Shown: positions 22,899-34,592 of the stretch, in pieces
Layout of the letters: each line of letters starts with the position of its first letter
How positions within the stretch are numbered: the first letter of the stretch is position 1
Assembly: GCA_022495995.1 (NCBI GenBank)
Contig: JAFEMH010000932.1
Coordinates: 372,001 to 436,000 of the forward strand
Origin: Adenophora triphylla var. japonica
Taxonomy: Eukaryota; Streptophyta; Magnoliopsida; Asterales; Campanulaceae
Direction: 5' to 3'
Length of the DNA: 64,000 nucleotides
The notes under the pieces: model-generated
What the model was told of the DNA's origin: nothing
Seen by the model: only the letters and a program-made list of their open reading frames with translations
Database searches by the model: none
Program-made: the position numbers and the translations under genes

Positions 22899-24530
22899 TT
22901 TCATGAAAGATACGGATCTCGTTATCTTTCTCGCACTCGCCTTACGTTTGATGATTTTGATGAAAGATACGGATCTCGTTATCTTTCTCGGCACTCGTCT
23001 TACGCTTCGACCGCCGGTAATTTTGATGAAAGATACTGGATCTCGTTATCTTTCTGGCACTCGGCCTTACGCTTGATCGCCGGGGTAATTTTGATGAAAG
23101 ATACGGGATCTCGTTATCTTTCTCGGCACCTCGGCCTTACGCTTTACCGGCCGGGTAATTTTGATGAAAGATACTGGATCTCGTTATCTTTCTCGTGGCA
23201 CTCTGGCCTTACGTTTTATCACGGGGTAATTTTGATGAAAGATACGGATCTCGTTATCTTTCTCAGGCACTCGGCCTTACGTTTATCGCCGGTAATTTTG
23301 ATGAAAGATACTGATCTCGTTATCTTTCTCGTGGCACTTCTTACGCTTTGATCACGGGTAATTTTGATGAAAGATACGGGATCTCGTTATCTTTCTCAGG
23401 CACTCTGGCCTTACGTTTGATCGCCGGTAATTTTGATGAAAGATACGGATCTCGTTATCTTTCGGCACTCGGTCTTACGCTTGATCGCCGGGGTAATTTT
23501 GATGAAAGATACGGGATCTCGTTATCTTTCTCGGGCACTCGGCCTTACGCTTACTCACGGGGTAATTTTGATGAAAGATACGGGATCTCGTTATCTTTCT
23601 CAGGCACTCGGCCTTACGTTTGATCGCCGGGTAATTTTGATGAAAGATACGGATCTCGTTATCTTTCTCTGGCACTCGGCCTTACGTTTTCGCCGGGGTA
23701 ATTTTGATGAAAGATACGGATCTCGTTATCTTTCTGGCACTCGGCCTTACGCTTTACCGCCGGTGATTTTGATGAAAGATACGGATCTCGTTATCTTTCT
23801 CGGGCACTCGGCCTTACGCTTTATCGCCGGGGTGATTTTGATGAAAGATACGGATCTCGTTATCTTTCTCGGGCACTCGGCCTTACGCTTGACCGCCGGT
23901 AATTTTGATGAAAGATACGGATCTCGTTATCTTTCTCACTCGGCCTTACGCTTGATCGCCGGGGTAATTTTGATGAAAGATACTGGATCTCGTTATCTTT
24001 CTCGGGCACTCGGCCTTACGTTTAACTCACGGTGATTTTGATGAAAGATACGGATCTCGTTATCTTTCTCGGGTCACTCGGTCTTACGTTTGACCGTCGG
24101 GGTAAATTTGATGAAAGATACGGATCTCGTTATCTTTCTCGTCACTCGGTCTTACGTTTTACCGTCGCCGGGGTGATTTTGATGAAAGATACGGATCTCG
24201 TTATCTTTCTCGGGGCACTCGGTCTTACGCTTTGACCGCCGGGGACATTTTTGATGAAAGATACGGATCTCGTTATCTTTCTCGTTACCTCGGCCTTACG
24301 TTTGACCGCCGGGTAATTTTGATGAAAGATACGGATCTCGTTATCTTTCTCGGGGCACTTGGCCTTACGTTTAACCGCCGGTGATTTTTGATGAAAGATA
24401 CGGATCTCGTTATCTTTCTCGTCACTGGCCTTACGCTTTGACCGCCGGGGTAAATTTGATGAAAGATACGGGATCTCGTTATCTTTCTCGTCACCTCGGT
24501 CTTACGTTTGACCGCCGGGGGAATGATTTT
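22899..24530. repeat. Minisatellite, about 68 bp x 24 copies
   Basis: Each copy contains TTTTGATGAAAGATACGGAT, then CTCGTTATCTTTCTCG, then GCACTCGGCCTTACG and a variable GC-rich end (ACCGCCGGGGTAA). I count 24 copies of GATGAAAGATAC or GATGAAAGATACT variants, spaced 52-72 bp. Copies differ by small indels, mostly at the GC-rich junction. The array lies between the antisense genes and the 3' LTR of the Ogre-like element, a region known in Tat/Ogre elements to generate tandem repeats. Open reading frames here are translations of the repeat only. Confidence 0.96.
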
Positions 24531-24640
24531 CTTGACAAGGGGCCGACTTTGGTTAACTTTGGTTAACTTTGTCAAGTTGGGACCGAATTGCGTAGTCCCG
24601 AAATTTTAAGGGGCAAAAGGGTCATTTTGACTCGCAATCC

Positions 24641-24675
24641 TATCCGCGCGGATAGGGATGGAAAGTCGTGGGTAT
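24641..24675 (+). promoter_or_regulatory. Palindrome plus TATA-like box upstream of antisense gene 1
   Basis: The perfect 14-bp palindrome TATCCGCGCGGATA (24641-24654) is followed about 17 bp later by TATTTAA (24672-24678 approx.), about 140 bp before the ATG at 24811. The same palindrome-then-TATA spacing is found in both LTRs of this element, on the opposite strand. Confidence 0.5.
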
Positions 24676-24810
24676 TTAATGGGGCCAACGCCCTTCTTCT
24701 TCCTCACCCAATTTTTGGTAAATTCCGAGAGAGAGAGAGAAACGAGGAGAACAGCCATTTTTGGCCCTAGAAGCTTCAAAATTCGTCCGTTTTTCTTGAT
24801 TTTTCGAGCA

Positions 24811-27706
24811 ATGGAACACGGAAGGCGCTTTTCAAGGCCAAGGACGTGGCCCGCAGCTGAGAGGCGATTGGAGCTCGTCCGGATGAGGAGGCATTACAAT
24901 CTTTCGCAATCGGTCGAGGAGGAGCATTACCCCGATGCTTGGCAACATTGGGCTTCGGATCCGCATCTCCGAACGGTATATTTCGAATCCTCTTGATCCT
25001 CTTGTCGATTTCTTGCTTGAAATTTTTGGGTGATTTTTGAATTTTTTTTTTTTGAATATTGAATATTGATATTGATGATATGCAATGTTGCAATGAATTT
25101 GTGAGTGTCCCAAAAATGTGCATTTTGCTTGGGAAAAGAATTGGCATTTTCGCCGTTTTTTTTTTTGTATCCGAGATTGCATGTGAAAATTCGAAGAATT
25201 GTGATTTTTTTTGATTTTTTTCTTTGAATTGAATATTGCATGTTCTTGATGATGATTTTTTTTTTTTTGAATTTTGAATTTTGATCTTGATGAATGATGA
25301 TGATTGAATTTTGATATTGATGAATGATGATGCAATGCATGCATTTTGTTTTGAAAGAATGGGCATTTTGCCAATATGAGATGTATGTATGTTTAGGATT
25401 TTTTTTTGAAAAGTGGGACGGATTTTTCCTCCCGTTGCATGTAAGATGGATGATATGCATGTATGCATTTTTTTTTTGAGATGATGCATGTTATTTTATG
25501 AAAATGGGACGGAGTTTTTACTTCCGTAGGAATGCATCCCCTTTTTTTTTTTGATGAATGCATTGGGACTTGCTGAAAATTGTTTTCTTTCATGCGAGAA
25601 AAATGGGGCTATGCTCATCAGATGTCGTTATGTCATCGAATTTTTTTTTTTTTTTTTTTTTTTTTAATGCAAATGCAATCTTTTGACATTTTCTCTTCTT
25701 TTTTTTTTTTTTACAGTGGCGGAAACCGTTTTGTGACGGAGCAACCGAACAAGATGAAGACTCGAGGATCGGTGGAGTCTCGTGATTGACTTGTGGGACC
25801 GGCTTCCGAATGCGGCCGAGGAGCTTTGCCGAGTCCGAGACAGATCGTTGTCGAGACGGGGCTCGGGAGTTTGTCGAGTGCTTCGAGGGGACCGGTCAAG
25901 TTCCCTAAGTGCAAGGGCTTCGATGTTTGCTCTAGCGCAAAGACCGGTGGGACGCGACCCACACCTTCCACTTCTTCCGGGGCGAGGCGACCGTTACGCC
26001 TTCCGACTATGCCGCGATCACGGGTCCGTCCTTCAATGGACGCAGATTGAGTGGAGAGATGGCTACAGCTGGACGCCGATCTCGTGTGCTCTTCTTGGAT
26101 TTTCCCCTATTCCCAAAAAGGGATGGGGATGGAGTATGCCGTGGTCTACGGCAAGATCGTGGAGACCATAGCGAGTTATGAGGCCGGGAGGAGAGGATAG
26201 GCGCCGATCGATTGCCTGTGGCCTTCCCGTGGTTTACTTTCTCGAGCACGCTCTTTGGTCATGCCGAGGGGACAGCGGTCTTTGCCTTGCCGAGGTCCTT
26301 GGAGGACATGGAGACGGTTGGAGATATTTCCCGGGGGAGGCCGGCCGGGCCGAGCCGTACTTCGCTCGATAGATACACTGAAGGTCGCAGCTCCCTCAGA
26401 CCGCTTCGAGTTTGCTCTAGAGGTATAAGCTCTCTTTTGCTTTCCTCTTTTTTTTTTTTTTTGAGCACGCACTTTTTATTTGCACCGGATTGATTGGATT
26501 TTTACCTTCGCAGTATGGGCGTTGGAGTTTTTCCACGTCACGGTGTGGAGGCACTCGAGGCGTACGTCGGGCGTATCCGGCCATGCAGCCTTGGTCCAAG
26601 CATGCCCGGGAGAAGATAAGCTCCAGTGGGGCGTACGACTCTCGTGTACGCGGATTGCCTTCCTTCGACGGAGGCCGAGACAGATGAGGGGATGATATTC
26701 TTCCCCCGGGATCGCTTGAGGTAGCGCACCGAAGGGCGCCGAGATCCGGACGGGCAATGAGGATTTTGAGGGCCCGACTTGCGACGCCTACTATCTCGGG
26801 AGAGAGGGTGACGCGCCAAAGATGGCGTGAACTCGCCTGAGGACACCGTGGAGCTCTCCCGCCGATATGATGCACCCGAGCGATCGGTCCGTGACCTGGG
26901 ACGATTACCGAGCAGCCAAGACTTCTGACTTCGTGGCGATCGAGCCATATGCGACGTTCGTCTTGAGGAGGCCGAGGATGCCTCGTGTTTTGGAGAGGGA
27001 GGGGCTTGGGATCCCGCGGTACCCTGGACGGATTTTTCCTATATCCAGGATGGGGTCCGATTGAGGGTGCAGATCCCTCACCCGAGCGGCTTCCACGAGC
27101 TTTCCGGCCTCGTCCGGTATGAAGGTATAGCTTCACCTTTTCCCCTTCTTTTCTTTCTTTTGTTTCATCATCTTTAGCATCACTTCTTTTTTTTTTTTGA
27201 CGCTTTTGCTTTTGTGCAGCTTTTCGGAGGTGGTCGTCGAGACACCGACGAAGCAAGTGATCGGGGCTAAGAGATTCATACGGAGGATGGTTGCTTGCGG
27301 GGCACCTCGTGCTAGGGCGAGGAGACCACTGGCCGGCACTCCGTCCGACGGGAGGCTTCTCCTATTCCCTGAGACTTCTTCCGAGACCCCTCTTTCTCCT
27401 CTCATTGATCACCGCGCGCACCGCCTTCGGATCACGTCATTCTTGGGGATCCGCACGGGCAGTGGACACGCTCCGGCGGCATGGTGGGTCGTCTCCGTAT
27501 GTTCGTGAGCCTGACGCCTTCACCTTTCGGGTACGATTTCTTCAGTGGATCCGGGTTTACCCTATCGAGTGTGCCGCTTGGTCCCGACGAGCCTCTTTCT
27601 CGGGAGATGAGGACGATTCTCGAGCCCGAGACTTTCGTGGCTCCCGACGAGGCGGGCCCGAGTCGCAAGAGGGGCCGGGGGAGACATCGGTGCCGGAGAC
27701 TCCGAT

Positions 27707-27720
<14 letters not shown>
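24811..27720 (+). pseudogene. Antisense gene 1: plant mobile domain (PMD) type, four exons, frameshifted
   Basis: Exon 1 (24811-24975) encodes MEHGRRFSRPRTWPAAERR. Intron 24976-25716 starts GTATAT and ends TTACAG after long T-runs. Exon 2 (25717-26422) encodes PMD-like TFHFFRGEATVTPSDYAA, then, after a shift, EWRDGYSWT and CALLGFSPIPKKGWG. Intron 26423-26513 ends TTCGCAG. Exon 3 (26514-27124) begins with WALEFFHVTVW, resembling the W-A-x-E-Y-F motif of the domain's second half. Intron 27125-27219 ends TGTGCAG. Exon 4 runs to about 27.7 kb. Several 1-base shifts and stops break the frame. PMD proteins occur in plant hosts and as transposon cargo; their role in elements is not established. The gene runs opposite to gag-pol. 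Confidence 0.65.
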
Positions 27721-27738
<18 letters not shown>

Positions 27739-28059
27739 GAGATTTGGATTTGTACAGATTATGCACATTTTTTTTTTGGATGTAATAATTTAGGATTTTA
27801 TTTATGTTTGTTTGTTTTTGTTTTATGTACACTCTCTTTTTTTTTTTTTGGAATGTAATAATTTAGGATTTTATTTTATGAATGCAATGCAATATGAATG
27901 CAGTGTTGCATGAGCCTTGGTTTTTTTTTTTTTTGCAAGGGTGTTTGGTGTTTGACTGGTTTGGGGAGGTTTTTGCACCGATTTCGAGCAACCGACGGAA
28001 TATTCCTCTTTTGGTGTAGCACTGGACCGTTGCAAAATTTTTTTTGGGAAAGCAATCCC
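27721..28059. other. T-rich spacer between the two antisense genes
   Basis: Long T-runs (27710-27738, 27767-27777, 27838-27850, 27921-27933) alternate with GAATGTAATAATTTAGGATTTTATTT, which occurs twice (about 27778 and 27852). No gene. Confidence 0.6.
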
Positions 28060-28115
28060 ATCCGCGCGGATAGGAGCAAGAGATCTCGACATTGTCCTTT
28101 AATTTTGGTCCGCAC
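28060..28115 (+). promoter_or_regulatory. Palindrome upstream of antisense gene 2
   Basis: ATCCGCGCGGAT (28060-28071) followed by a weak TTTAATTTT (about 28099) and, about 130 bp on, the ATG at 28202. The palindrome core matches those at 24641 and in the LTRs. The TATA-like element is poorer here. Confidence 0.4.
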
Positions 28116-28201
28116 TGGTCTTGCTTTATTTCAAATTCAAATATCTTCTTCAACCTCCAAATTCAAAACAAACCCATTTTCGGGAGGAAGAGAGAAAAAC
28201 C

Positions 28202-29740
28202 ATGGAAAGCCTTAGAAAAGCTCCCTCAAAATTGTCCCAAGAGTCCCAAATGTCATTTTTCAACAAGTTCAAGGATTGGTCCCTGAAATTATGCATGAGA
28301 GAAGGTCTTTCTTTGAAGAACGGTACAAGGTACGATGCTTGTGGTCTCTCAAAGAATTGGTTCCGGATTATGACCTCTTAAGGGCTTCTTCTTCGTTTTG
28401 GGATACTAGAAGGCATGTCTTTTGCCTTTCCTTCAACGAGATTGTTCCGACTGTGGAAGAATTTCGGGCCTTGCTTGGAGGTCCTGAGGTGGAGGAGATA
28501 GCAATTCCTTTGTCCGAGGAGCTTCTTTGTTGACAAGTTGTGCAACCTTCTTCATCTTTCCCCTGAGGAAGCACGAGGCATGATCCGCGGTCCCGACCAT
28601 TTTGATATTTCCGGTCTTCCCGACAGATTTAGGGGCTTAGGCTTGGTGGATGACGCCTATTGGGATGCCTTTGCACTTTGCATGTTCGGCACTTTGTTCA
28701 TGGTTTATTCCTTTGGGATTTGCCATCGAGCTTCGCTGGATGTCATTGTTCATTGCCGCCTGGCGTAGATGTCATTCCTTTGATTCTTGGGGAGACTTTT
28801 CATGCTCTCGACATTAGCTACCGGACGGCGGTATATGCACGGGGCAGCCCGCTTTCTTGACCCCGTGGCCGATGGAGCGCTTGGGGGTTCTTCGGGAAAC
28901 CTCTCGATATGATCGTGCCTCGACTTTTGCCAGAGAGGTGTCGATGTAGATTTTGATGATCGTGGCTCGTGGGAGCGCTGATGGCGGGTCGCCGACCGAA
29001 GATATCGATGGTTGGTGCCTCATTGGCGGGTGGAGACTCGCAGAGTGCTTCAGACGGGTCCCATGTGGTTATGCTTCCGGGCTTTCACCCAGCTTTCTAC
29101 ATTCCGGCTCGGTCCCGAGACGCTTTGGCTTGGAGCAGTTCCTTCGAGGGTTTTGATGATATAGCCACCAGTGGTGGTGGCTCCTCGCTTCCATGGATGA
29201 TCCCTGTTTCCATTTCTTTCCCGAGCATGGAGGTATGATGCCTTTCCTCCTGTCATTCTCAGCGTCCGAGACCGGTGTTCCCGACCACTTGGTACCCGGA
29301 TTGGTACGAGGGGCATCCGGGAGAGACTCAGTGGCTATTTTGAGACTCGGCGTGAGGCCATCAGGTGCGGAGGACCGCATCGCTTCGAGAGGAGGAGGGC
29401 CGAGGCGAGGGCCAATCCTCATGACAGAGCGGAGACGCCGTGACCGATTATGAGGCTTACGTCAAGAGACAGGAGAGGAGGGCTCCTATGCTACCGCCTA
29501 GGCTACAGGAGATGAGGGATGACGCTAGGCTACTAAGGCCCCGACAGAGGCCGGTTTGATAGACCCTGTTCCTATACCGCAGCTTGGTAGGAGGAATACC
29601 GACATTTTTCCTGGCTCGTAAGAGAAAGACTCTGGAGGGGGAAGAAGAAGGGAGAGGCCAAGACGAGTGGCTTGGAGTGACTCCGAGGTTTCCAAGTATC
29701 CCTTTCTTGCCATGACGTATACATTAGTTTGATTATGTAT
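28202..29740 (+). pseudogene. Antisense gene 2: DUF7745-like plant transposon protein, frameshifted
   Basis: The start at ATG 28202 gives MESLRKAPSKLSQESQMSFF. After a single-base shift near 28.28 kb the frame reads SLKELVPDYDLLRASSSFWD, then RRHVFCLSFNEIVPTVEEF and RALLGGPEVEEI. This FWD...HVF...PTLEEF pattern is the hallmark of DUF7745-type proteins found in plant repeats. It continues (LCNLLHLSPEEARGMI, RFRGLGLVDDAYWDAFALCM) and then decays, with stops, through DDRGSWER near 28.95 kb to about 29.74 kb. There is no visible intron. It is antisense to gag-pol and lies between integrase and antisense gene 1. No biochemical function is known. Confidence 0.62.
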
Positions 29741-29979
29741 CTTAGTTTTCTTTAGCAAAGTTGCCGCTGTAGGAATGAATCGGCTTAGACTCATCAAAGA
29801 GCTTTTAACTTGTAATGAATATTTGAATTGCTTTAGAGTTTTTTTTCGAGACGCTTTCATGGTCTCGATCAATTGTATTGATGCCAAAGTATGGCTTTTA
29901 TTTGTGCTTTAGACCGAACCGTTTCCGCCGCCTACGTTCCCTCATTTTGAGGAGCTCAGTCTTCGTAGTTCAACCCGGT

Positions 29980-30266
29980 GAACTCTTTTTGTTTTTTTTG
30001 TTTTTTTTTTTGGTGCAACCCCGTTTTTTACCTAGGCCGCCCTTTTTCGGGTTTCTAACCTAGTCGGGTATTACTCTTTAGCACTCTTTTTTTTTTTTTT
30101 TTTTGTTTTTTTTTTTTTTTTTTTTGGTGCAACCCCGTTTTTTACCTAGGCCGCCCTTTTCGGGTTTCTAACCTAGTTGGGTATTACTCTTTTAGCACTC
30201 TTTTTTTGTTTTTTTTTTGTTTTTTTTTTTTTTGTTTTTTTTTTTTGTTTTTTTTTTTTTTTTTTA
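29980..30266. repeat. Poly-T tracts with a duplicated unit of about 115 bp
   Basis: GGTGCAACCCCGTTTTTTAC...CTAGGCCGCCC...GGGTTTCTAACCTAGT-GGGTATTACTCTTT-AGCACTC occurs twice (30011-30086 and 30126-30201), each preceded by T-runs. A run of T broken only by single Gs fills 30202-30266. On the sense (-) strand this is an A-rich tract right after the end of integrase. Confidence 0.9.
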
Positions 30267-30269
30267 CGC

Positions 30270-33200
30270 GTAGTATCTCGCGCAGCCTTGTCACCATTCA
30301 CCGGGTGTACAAAGGGATTCCCGTCGAGGTCCGCAAGTTGCATGGCTCCTCCGAGAAGATCTTCTGGACTACATATGGCCCGACCCATACAGCTCCCATT
30401 TGCCGAGAGGGTTGATACGGACCGGGGCTTTTCTTTTAGAACGAGATCACCTTCTCGGATTTCCCGATGCTTTACTTTCTTGTCGAAGGCTCTGCCATTC
30501 TTCCTTGGTAGGCCCGGATGTGTTCCATGGCCTTCGCCGGCGTTCGTCTAGTAGGGCCAATTCGTCATGGCGACTGAGCCATTCGACCTCGTTGATTTGG
30601 CTTTCCAAGAAGATACCTGAGCGAGGGTATTTCCACTCGATTGGGAGTACGGCTTCCATTCCGTATGTGAGGGCAAAAGGTGTTTCCCGCTGCCGTTCGA
30701 CCGATGTTCTCAGAGCCCCAGAGTGCCAGGTGTAACTTCTGCCAATCTCTACCTTGGACACCATTTTCCTGATGATATTTTCCAGTAGTCTTGTTTGCCG
30801 CTCGACTGGCCCGCTGGTTTGGGGCCCGTAGGGTGATGACTTGTGACGGGTTATTCGGAATTCCGCCAAAGAACTCCGTCACATTCCCCTTCGAAGTGGG
30901 ATCCATTATCTCAAATGATTTCGGCCGGCAACCCGTATCCGCACATGATGTTTTCTTTGATGAAGAGGGCAACTTTCTTTGAATTGAGGATTTTGTAGGA
31001 CTCGCTTCAACCCACTTCGTGAAATAATCCACGGCTACCAGACGAACTCGTGGTCAAGTATCGCTCGATGGTGTGATTTTGCCTATGACATCAATTCCCA
31101 AGTGACGAAAGGCCAAGGGGTTGTCATGCAAGATAACTCGTGAGGAGGCAAGTGATTAAGATTTGAGTATCGCCGACATTTGTCGCAGCTTTTGACAAAC
31201 CGGATGCAATGGCTTCCACGGTGATCCAAAATACCCCATTCTCGCATGATTTGCATCGTAGCTCGAGCATTCATGTGAGGGCCGCAGTACCACCATGTAT
31301 TTCTTTCATGAGTTCTAGCCTCTTGTTTGCCGATACATCGCAGAGGGGGCCTTGATAACGTTTTTGTATAGCATGTTTCCCAAAAGAACATAATGGGAGG
31401 CGAGCCGCCTGTGGCCGAGAGACTTTTTGCTTTGATTCCTTCTTTATATTCCCCATCTTCGTTTTTGAAAGAGGCCTCGCCATCCTTCGTGTACCGGTAA
31501 ACTGAGTGTACTGTGGATCATTGATCGCTTCGGCTTCCGCTTCACTTCGAAGCAATAGGCGGGGTTTTCTCTTCTCCCGACTCGAATGGTTTAATGTACT
31601 TTCCTTCGGGTATTTCGACAAGAGAGGCTAGTGTAGCTGCAGCATCTCGCGAACCTCGTTTCGGCCTCGCGTGTAATGAAAGCCGATTTCTTTGAATTGA
31701 GTTACTAACTCTTCCATGTAAGCATGATACTTCGCAAACCCGGATCCACGGCCTTCCATTTGTTGTGAGACCCGATTGATGATGAGGGCGTAGTCACCGT
31801 ACACCTCCAATTCCTTGATATTTCTTTCAAGGGCGGCTTCCAACCCAGCCTATGCAAGCTTCATATTCAGCAGCCGTTGTTGGTGACTTCGGTTCAAATT
31901 TCATCAAGCATGGGGGTGTGTTCGTCAAGCAGGATCGACCGTAAGCATTCCTATCCCGTTCCCCCTTTTGTTTGACGCCCGTCGAAGAAGAGTTGCCGCC
32001 GATTTTCTCCTTCTAGAGCGAAGATTCCATCATCGGGAAATTGAGGTTCAGTCCTCTGACTCATCACTTGGGAAATCGGCCGTATGTTCTCGCCATTATG
32101 CGTCCTTTTACTGGATTTCCTTGAAACATAAGCGATGTCATATTCGGCCAAAAAGAACGACCATTTTGCCAATCTCATGGAGATGGAAGGCTTGTCGAAT
32201 GTATATTTGATGGGGTCTATCCTTGAAACAAGATGTATCTAAAGTGAGACCGCATGTAGTGTTTCAACTTTCCCACTACCTGCACCAAACCTCGCGCAAG
32301 TCTTCTCGCAAGCGTAGTAATTGAGTTCACTTCCTTGGAGCTTTCGCTACGAAATAGATGGCGTTTCGACTTTGGAATCTTTTTTCTGAGCTAGCATAGC
32401 CCCAATTGCCGTATCCGTGATGCTTAGATATAGCAAGAGTGGCTTTTGCCGATGTGGTGGGCAGAGAATCGGGGATTCACAAGGTATGCCTTAATTTGTT
32501 CAAAGGCAAGCCGACATTCTGGGGTCCATTCTCAGTGTAGGCATTCTTTTTCATCAACTTGAAGATTGGCTCGCAGATCGAGGTCACCGATTTACAAAGC
32601 GGCTTATGTATTGCAGTCTTCCCATGAAGGATTTCACTTCCGTTGTCCGTGGTGGCTTCATTTCAACTATCGCCTTGATTTTCTGGGGATCTACTTCGAT
32701 TCCCCGTTCGTCACCATATATCCTAGTACCTTGCCCCGTCTTACACCGAAGGTGCACTTGGCCGGATTCAGCCTCATGTCGTGGTCTCTGAGGCGGCCGA
32801 AGAATTTTTCTCAAATCAACAAAGTGCCGCCATCCGATCCTCTCGGAATGTATTATCATGTCGTCCACATAGACCTCAATTTCTTTGTGGATCATGTCAT
32901 GGAACAGCCGTAGCCGCCCTCCGGTACGTAGCCCCAAAGATTCTTTAGTCCGAATGGCATGACCGTGTAGCGCATGTGCCCCAAGGGGTTGTGAAGGCCG
33001 TTTTGGCTTGATCTTCTTCTCGCCATTTTGATTTGGTTGTAGCCGGCAAAACCATCGACGAAAGATTTGACTTCGTGGTTGGCCGTGGAATCTACCAAAA
33101 TGTCGATGTTTGGCAGGGGGAAATCGTCTTTGACCGGCTTTGTTCAAGTCTCTCAAGTCTACGCAAAGATCGGATCTTTCCGTTGGCCTTCGTCACCGTC

Positions 33201-33320
33201 ACTATGTTGGACAGCCATGTTGGGTATTCAATGACCCCGATGAACCCCGCCCGAGCATCTTTTCTATTTCCTCTTTCACTTGTAAGGACCATTCGGCTTA
33301 ATTCTTCTTAGCTTCGCTTT
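30270..33320 (-). pseudogene. pol: Ogre-like pol: RT, RNase H, second RNase H, integrase (broken)
   Basis: In - strand order: RT shows MRDLNKA (33156), FVDGFAGYNQIKM and YTVMPFGLKNL (about 33.0 kb), EVYVDDMI (about 32.85 kb; Y-V-D-D intact) and VKSFMGRLQYISRF (32.6 kb). The RT-linked RNase H ends with LAKWSFFLAEYDI (about 32.17 kb). A second RNase H-like block reads KELEVYGDYALIINRVSQQM (31843-31628), the dual RNase H typical of Tat/Ogre. Integrase has the zinc-binding C..C (CDKCRRY), MDYFTKWVEASP (31032), SSPYGPQTSGPVERQ (the Q/E region) and GMEAVLPIE; the C-terminus (GNPFVHPVNGD) ends near 30.28 kb. Blocks lie in different frames, joined by at least five shifts or stops. Confidence 0.88.
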
Positions 33321-34592
33321 ACCGGCTTGACTTCCGGGTCGAGCGGTATTCGGTGCTCAACTATGGAAGGATCGAGGCCTCGGCATATCTTTATAGGACC
33401 ATGCGAACACATCCACGAATTCTTTTAGCACTCGATTAAGGCAACCCTTTCATTCCTTCGAAGAAACTACCAATCAAGGCCTCTTTAGGCTCTTCCGTAG
33501 TTCCCAAATTCACACTTGTCAAAATCTCTTCGGCACTTGGGCTCGATTTTCCTCTTTCCTGACAACCCGCTTAAAGATTTCTTTGATATATTGTTCATTT
33601 AATGTGTCCGCTCTTCATCTAGTGAATCGTTATTAACCTGCTTTTAGATTATTAGTTAATTCATCATTAGTTAAAGTGGCAATTAAGGGATACTCGTAAA
33701 GGTTCATCATTTCATTGAAGACGAAGGGGAATACAACGTTGGCTGCGTACTCGTAGTCTTCAGCGTGAGGCCATCGGACGACTCGAGAGACTCGAACTCA
33801 ACAATGAGAGACTCCTGAGGACTTTACAAAGGTTGACACGAAAGGACGGGGACCAATCCAAGCTTGGTGATCATTTCCTCCTCGTCGCGGACGGGCCCGA
33901 GAGAGTTTCCCAATTTCTTAGCGGCATCGTTGCTGGTGGCTTCACAACTCGGGAAAGGCATGGTCTCTGTGCTCCCTCTTCGCCGTTGCTATCACCTCTT
34001 TGTCCGAACCATAACCAACCGTGTTTGGCATCCGAAAGCCGAGCATGTGGATGTAGGGATCTTCCTCAATTCGGGACTTCCGTTTCGTCACAATCCGACC
34101 GCTCAATCCAGATGTAAGGACGCATCGCGTCTCGGTGAGCCGCTAGAAAAATCTCATGTCCCATACTCGAGCGGAAAGGCTTGGTAGGTAGTTCAAGAAG
34201 GAGGACGTCCCACACGACGCTCATAGATTCGAGCCGAGTCCGTCGGTGTTTGCCGACTTTTATCATGAAAATCTCCTCGCCCGGCGAGGCCAAAGAATGG
34301 GTTTGCGTCACCGACAAATCTGTGATTGAGGACCGGACTTGTGTGCCCGTATCATGGCGGTGTTCAGCGTTTCCTTCCAATACGCCTCCAAGTGTTGGAA
34401 ATAGCAATTGAATTTGATGAATCGAACTTCTTCTGAGTCCGCTCGCTTGAGTGTGTCGACATAGTTGGCATTGCCGGATTCCAAAGGATGCCGGCGAGAC
34501 TTGCCTCTTGAAGGATGTAGCCCCTGTGTTTGGATCGTGGGCGTTCTTGGCTATTGTTTCGCTCTTCGTTCCCATGAGGAAACCGTCACCCC
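33321..34592 (-). other. Linker between protease and RT of the Ogre-like element
   Basis: This - strand stretch has only short ORFs and no clear domain. In Ogre elements the interval between protease and RT contains an intron in some lineages. I see no convincing donor-acceptor pair here, so the intron is neither supported nor excluded. Confidence 0.4.

Noticed and set aside
22899..24530. CRISPR-like array
   Set aside because: Copies are adjacent and degenerate over the whole unit, with no unique spacers, and the sequence is eukaryotic.
22839..24575. Long ORFs on both strands with repeated DERYGSRYLS / MKDTDLVIFL peptides
   Set aside because: They are three-frame translations of the 68-bp minisatellite. 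Unit length varies, so no frame is kept, and no start context or domain is present.
24776..25593. - strand ORFs rich in Lys/Ile/Ser
   Set aside because: Caused by T-runs of the + strand intron read as A-rich codons. No domain.
33321..34592. Intron between protease and RT as in some Ogre elements
   Set aside because: No convincing donor/acceptor pair joining frames could be found by eye; frameshifts make it undecidable here.
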